Shown piece by piece: positions 23,555 through 27,019 of a DNA stretch of 27,019 nucleotides (position 1 is the stretch's first letter; each line of letters begins with the position of its first letter). The notes beneath the pieces are model-generated. The model did no database searches. It saw only the letters and a program-made list of their open reading frames with translations, and was not told the DNA's origin. The position numbers and the translations under genes are program-made. Where the stretch lies: NCBI GenBank assembly GCA_035455185.1, contig DATIFQ010000276.1, positions 1 to 27,019 of the forward strand. Reading direction: 5' to 3'. This stretch comes from JAEHDI01 sp035455185. GTDB lineage: Bacteria; Acidobacteriota; Terriglobia; Bryobacterales; Bryobacteraceae.

Positions 23555-25032
23555 TTTCGAAAGTTCGCTCGCACGTCACCCAGAATGAGCCGCTGCTGTT
23601 TGAACTTAGCTCTCCCGGGAAGAAGGCGTACCAGCTCCCGGAGCTGGACGTGCCGCCGGTGGACGCCTCCAAGGCGCTCGGCGCGGAACACGTCCGCCGC
23701 GAGGTCGAAGGATTCCCCGAGGTCAGCGAGGTCGAGGCGATTCGCCATTTCACCCGCCTGTCGACGTGGAACTACGCCATCGACCTCGGGCTATACCCGC
23801 TCGGCTCCTGCACCATGAAGTACAATCCCCGGCTCAACGAGGCTGTCGCCAGGATAGAGGGACTTGCCTGGGCGCACCCGTACCAGCCGGAGTCCTTGTC
23901 GCAAGGCGCCATGGAAATCATGAGTGCGCTCGAGAGCGCCCTCATCGAAATCACCGGCATGGACGCGGTCACCCTCCAGCCCGCGGCGGGAGCGCACGGA
24001 GAGCTGACCGGTATCCTGCTGGTTCGCGCCTATCTGGAATCGCTGGGCAACCCTCGCAAGAAGATCCTGATCCCCGACTCCGCCCACGGCACCAACCCTG
24101 CCACCGCGGCGATCGCGGGCTATGCCGTCGAGAACATCAAGTCAAACGACCGCGGCATGATCGACCTCGAACTCCTTGCCCGGGTGGTTGACGAAGATGT
24201 GGCCGCGCTGATGATCACCAACCCCAATACGCTCGGGGTCTTCGAAGAGCAGATCGCGCGCATCGCAGAAATCGTCCACTCTAAGGGCGCGCAGGTCTAC
24301 ATGGACGGCGCCAACATGAACGCTCTCGTCGGCATCACCCGTCCCGGTGACTTTGGCATGGACGTGATGCACCTGAACTTGCACAAGACTTTCTCCACTC
24401 CCCACGGCGGAGGGGGTCCTGGCAGCGGACCGGTTGCGGTCAAGAAACACCTCGAACCGTTCCTACCGTTGCCACGCCTGACGGCCGGTCACGCCGGCCT
24501 GCGATTCGACTACGACCGGCCGCGGGCGATCGGCCGTGTCAAGGCTTTCTACGGGAATTTCGGCGTGATCGTCCGGGCGCTGGCATACATCATGGCGCAC
24601 GGCGGCGAGGGCCTGCGCAACGCAACGATGGATGCGGTGCTGAACGCTAACTACATCCGGAAGAAACTGGAAGGCTATTACGAGCTCCCCCACCGCGCTC
24701 CCAGCATGCACGAGTGCGTGTTCAGCGACGCCCGCCAGGCCAAACAGGGCGTCAAGACCATGGATATCGCCAAGCGCCTCATCGACTACGGTTTCCACCC
24801 GTACACCGTCAGCTTCCCGCTGATCGTCCACGGCGCCCTGATGATCGAGCCGACAGAGACCGAAAGCAAGCGTGAGTTGGATCTGTTCGTGGCGGCGCTG
24901 ATCGCCATCGCGAAGGAGGTCGAGGAGGATCCGGAAATCGTCCTGAAGGCGCCTTACGGCACTCGCACCGGCCGCGTCGACGAAGTCACCGCGGCCCGCA
25001 AGCCCGTGCTCCGCTGGAAACCGGCGGACTGA
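23551..25032 (+). CDS. gcvPB: Glycine decarboxylase P protein, subunit 2 (PLP-binding)
   Basis: A 493-residue C-terminal half of the split P protein. The PLP-binding lysine is Lys279 in LNLHKTFSTPHGGGGPG. SCTMKYNPR, SAHGTNPATAAIAGY and DGANMNALVGITRPGD are strongly conserved. The ATG at 23551 overlaps the gcvPA stop and has GGAGG at 23536-23540, about 10 nt upstream, so an earlier in-frame ATG at 23479, inside gcvPA, is rejected. The split form is common in Acidobacteriota, Firmicutes and archaea. It completes a gcvT-H-PA-PB operon; lpd is not adjacent. Confidence 0.95.
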   Translation: MISKVRSHVTQNEPLLFELSSPGKKAYQLPELDVPPVDASKALGAEHVRREVEGFPEVSEVEAIRHFTRLSTWNYAIDLGLYPLGSCTMKYNPRLNEAVARIEGLAWAHPYQPESLSQGAMEIMSALESALIEITGMDAVTLQPAAGAHGELTGILLVRAYLESLGNPRKKILIPDSAHGTNPATAAIAGYAVENIKSNDRGMIDLELLARVVDEDVAALMITNPNTLGVFEEQIARIAEIVHSKGAQVYMDGANMNALVGITRPGDFGMDVMHLNLHKTFSTPHGGGGPGSGPVAVKKHLEPFLPLPRLTAGHAGLRFDYDRPRAIGRVKAFYGNFGVIVRALAYIMAHGGEGLRNATMDAVLNANYIRKKLEGYYELPHRAPSMHECVFSDARQAKQGVKTMDIAKRLIDYGFHPYTVSFPLIVHGALMIEPTETESKRELDLFVAALIAIAKEVEEDPEIVLKAPYGTRTGRVDEVTAARKPVLRWKPAD

Positions 25033-25052
25033 GCAGCCTCCGCAGGCACCCG

Positions 25053-26981
25053 ATGACCCGCCCGCTTCTGTTCGTCCTCGCAGTGGCGCTGCTCATCCGT
25101 CTGCCGTTCCTGAACCAGGCCATCCAGGGCGATGACGTCTACTATCTCGCGGGCGCCCAGCATGCGCAGATCGACCCGCTCCACCCCAACCACGCCCGTT
25201 ACGCCTACCTCGGCGATGTGGTCGATATGCGCGGCCATCCGCACCCGCCGCTGAATGCGTGGTTCCTGGCCGGGCTGCTCGCCATGTTCGGCGATATCGG
25301 CGAAGTTCCTTTCCACGCTGCGTACATCCTGTTCACCATCGTCGCGGCGCTGGCGATGTGGTCCTTGGCGCGGCGTTTTTCTCCGCGTCCGCTGGCCGCG
25401 ACGCTCCTGTTTCTGGCGACGCCGGCGTTCGTGGTCAACGGGAACTCTCTCGAATCCGACATCCCGTTCCTGGCGTTTTGGATGGCCTCGATCGCCCTCT
25501 TCGCCGGCGCTTTGGAGACGCGTTCCCGGCTTCGGCTCCTCGCCTCGGTGGGCGCGATGGCCCTCGCGGCGCTGGCGGCCTACCAGTCGGTCGTGATGGT
25601 CCCGATCCTCGCGCTCCACTTATGGTGGAACGCGAGGAACTGGCGGCCGGCATGGGCGGCCGTTCTGGCTTCGCCCGTGACCCTTGTGATCTGGCAGATC
25701 TGGGAGCGGGCGTCGACGGGAGAGATTCCGGTCGCCGTACTCGGCGACTATTTCCAGACTTACGGATTTCAGGCGCTGCTCCCAAAGCTTCGGAGCACAG
25801 TAGCTCTCACTGCGCATTCGGCATGGATTGTCTTCCCAGTGCTCGCCCTGGTCGCATTCCGCCGCGCGGGCCGCACCGCGTGGATTGCCGCGCTCGCGGG
25901 CGCAGCAGGCGCGGCGTTTCTCGATCCGCATCCGCTGTTCTGGGCTTCGTTCGGGACAGGAGTACTCGTGCTGGCATGGTGCGCCGGTCGGCTGCGTTCC
26001 GCTAGCATGGAGGAACGCTTCCTCGCCGCCTGGGTTGTGCTCTTCTTTGCCGGCGCCCTGGTTCTGTTTTTCGCCGGATCGGCCCGCTACCTATTGCCGA
26101 TGGCCGCCCCGCTTGCCCTGCTTGCTTCGCGAGCCCTCGCCCACCGCCCAAGCTGGCTTACCGCGGCGTTCGTCGCCCAACTGGCGCTCGGACTTGCACT
26201 GAGTGCGGTGAATTTTCAGCACTGGGACGGATACCGGGCGTTTGCCCGCGAGTTGCAGCACGAAACGGAGACGCGGCGGGTATGGATTAACGGCGAATGG
26301 GGCCTTCGTTTTTACTTCGAGGCTGACGGCGGTCTCCCGCTGATGCGCGGGCAGGCCGTCCAGCCGGGCGAGATGGTAGTTTCGAGCGAGCTTGCGTTCC
26401 CCATCCGGTTCACGACCGGCGGCGGCGTGCTCGTCCCCGTGAAAGAGCATGAGATCCGGCCGTCGCTCCCGCTTCGGCTGTTCGGACTCGGCGCCCGCTC
26501 CGCTTACTCCAGCGCGTCCCTCGGATTCCGCCCGTTCGATTTCTCGACCGGTCCCGTGGATCGCGTCCGGGCGGATCTGGTCGTCGAGCGGAAACCGTCC
26601 CTTTCGTACCTCCCGATGAACGCGTCCGAGGCGCCGCAGCAGATCGTGAGTGGCATCTATGAGTTGGAAGGAGGGCAATGGCGATGGATGGGAGATCGCG
26701 CGGTCCTGTTGCTCCGCCGCCCTGAGGCCGCCCTTCCGCTGCACGTCGCGCTTCACATCCCCAGTCAATCGCCGGCCCGCCGCATCACGGTTACTGTCGA
26801 TGGAGTGCAGGTCGCCGACAAGACCTTTGCCGCCCCCGGAACATACACCCTCACTTCGGAGCCCTTCGTGACGGCGTCGGATAGCCCGACAGTCACCATT
26901 ACCGTGAACCGGACATTCTCAGTCGCGGGTGATCACCGCAAGCTTGGCGTCATTCTGAGCGCTGTCGGGTTTGAGCGCTGA
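25053..26981 (+). CDS. GT39/ArnT-like membrane glycosyltransferase with C-terminal extracytoplasmic domain
   Basis: A 642-residue protein of the GT-C superfamily, similar to dolichyl/undecaprenyl-phosphate mannosyltransferases. The first loop carries GDDVYYL (Asp27/Asp28, the likely catalytic acid) followed by HPHPPLNAW (about 62-70), and roughly ten membrane segments extend to about residue 395. The last 240 residues are soluble and beta-rich, ending with a DHRKLGVILSAVGFE segment that resembles a carbohydrate-binding beta-sandwich. It probably transfers a sugar from a polyprenyl-phosphate donor to a protein or lipid at the outer face of the membrane; the acceptor is unknown. It begins 20 bp after gcvPB, with AGG 6 nt before the ATG, so it may be co-transcribed with the gcv genes but functionally unrelated. 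Confidence 0.8.
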   Translation: MTRPLLFVLAVALLIRLPFLNQAIQGDDVYYLAGAQHAQIDPLHPNHARYAYLGDVVDMRGHPHPPLNAWFLAGLLAMFGDIGEVPFHAAYILFTIVAALAMWSLARRFSPRPLAATLLFLATPAFVVNGNSLESDIPFLAFWMASIALFAGALETRSRLRLLASVGAMALAALAAYQSVVMVPILALHLWWNARNWRPAWAAVLASPVTLVIWQIWERASTGEIPVAVLGDYFQTYGFQALLPKLRSTVALTAHSAWIVFPVLALVAFRRAGRTAWIAALAGAAGAAFLDPHPLFWASFGTGVLVLAWCAGRLRSASMEERFLAAWVVLFFAGALVLFFAGSARYLLPMAAPLALLASRALAHRPSWLTAAFVAQLALGLALSAVNFQHWDGYRAFARELQHETETRRVWINGEWGLRFYFEADGGLPLMRGQAVQPGEMVVSSELAFPIRFTTGGGVLVPVKEHEIRPSLPLRLFGLGARSAYSSASLGFRPFDFSTGPVDRVRADLVVERKPSLSYLPMNASEAPQQIVSGIYELEGGQWRWMGDRAVLLLRRPEAALPLHVALHIPSQSPARRITVTVDGVQVADKTFAAPGTYTLTSEPFVTASDSPTVTITVNRTFSVAGDHRKLGVILSAVGFER

Positions 26982-27019
26982 GTAGTTCGCGGGCAGCCAA
27001 AAGCACCTCGTCGACCTCG
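26950..27019 (-). CDS. Possible C terminus of a convergent gene, cut by the right edge
   Basis: On the reverse strand a frame runs from the right edge to a TGA at 26950-26952 and reads VDEVLLAARELLSAQTRQRSE at its end, an amphipathic helix-like sequence that is typical of protein C termini. The other two reverse frames give Arg/Pro-rich or unlikely sequence. If real, it overlaps the glycosyltransferase gene by 32 bp, like the other convergent pairs. Too little is visible to name the protein. Confidence 0.35.
   Translation of the reverse strand, partial: EVDEVLLAARELLSAQTRQRSE

Noticed and set aside
1..27019. CRISPR arrays, insertion sequences, long direct or inverted repeats, tRNA genes
   Set aside because: Reading the window showed no regularly spaced repeats, no transposase-like protein and no tRNA-like cloverleaf. 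A computed repeat and tRNA search would be needed to exclude weak cases.

Overview
The window is about 27 kb of GC-rich chromosomal DNA. It is densely coding, with 22 complete protein genes, one gene cut by the left edge and a probable gene tail cut by the right edge. Nothing identifies the species directly. A split glycine decarboxylase (gcvPA/gcvPB), several Tat-exported periplasmic enzymes, a large TPR lipoprotein and the high GC together suggest an Acidobacteriota of the Solibacter/Bryobacter type; this is inference. I see no rRNA, tRNA, CRISPR, insertion sequence, prophage or other mobile element. No stretch over 300 bases lacks a gene; the longest gap is about 190 bp, upstream of gcvT.

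Layout. Positions 2-2529 (+): ROK-family protein (partial), SIS-domain sugar isomerase-like protein and an MFS transporter, a small sugar-handling operon. Positions 9803-2479 (-): TPR lipoprotein, CPBP/CAAX-type membrane protease, exported M28-like aminopeptidase, Tat-exported Gfo/Idh/MocA oxidoreductase and an RluB-type pseudouridine synthase. Positions 9862-11067 (+): a sigma-54-type promoter followed by a CDP-alcohol phosphatidyltransferase and a GtrA-like membrane protein. Positions 12403-11036 (-): a Tat-exported BNR-repeat protein. Positions 12480-16674 (+): polyprenyl-phosphate sugar transferase, orotate phosphoribosyltransferase, exported neutral ceramidase-like enzyme and a 4'-phosphopantetheinyl transferase. 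Positions 20553-16667 (-): a flavoprotein/polyferredoxin fusion, a sulfite-oxidase-like molybdopterin protein and a Tat-type metallo-beta-lactamase-fold protein. Positions 20747-25032 (+): glycine cleavage operon gcvT-gcvH-gcvPA-gcvPB, followed by a GT39-like membrane glycosyltransferase.

The most interesting points are these. (1) The 760-residue redox protein appears to be a circularly permuted YpdA/thioredoxin-reductase-like flavoprotein fused to a NapH/NosR-like membrane polyferredoxin, encoded beside a Moco enzyme that may be its partner. (2) The TPR lipoprotein, CAAX-like protease, sugar transferase and a near-perfect -24/-12 promoter resemble an exosortase/PEP-CTERM and exopolysaccharide neighbourhood, although no exosortase gene is present. 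(3) Every convergent gene pair in the window overlaps tail to tail, leaving no room for ordinary intrinsic terminators. (4) The ROK and M28 proteins lack canonical active-site or metal-site residues.
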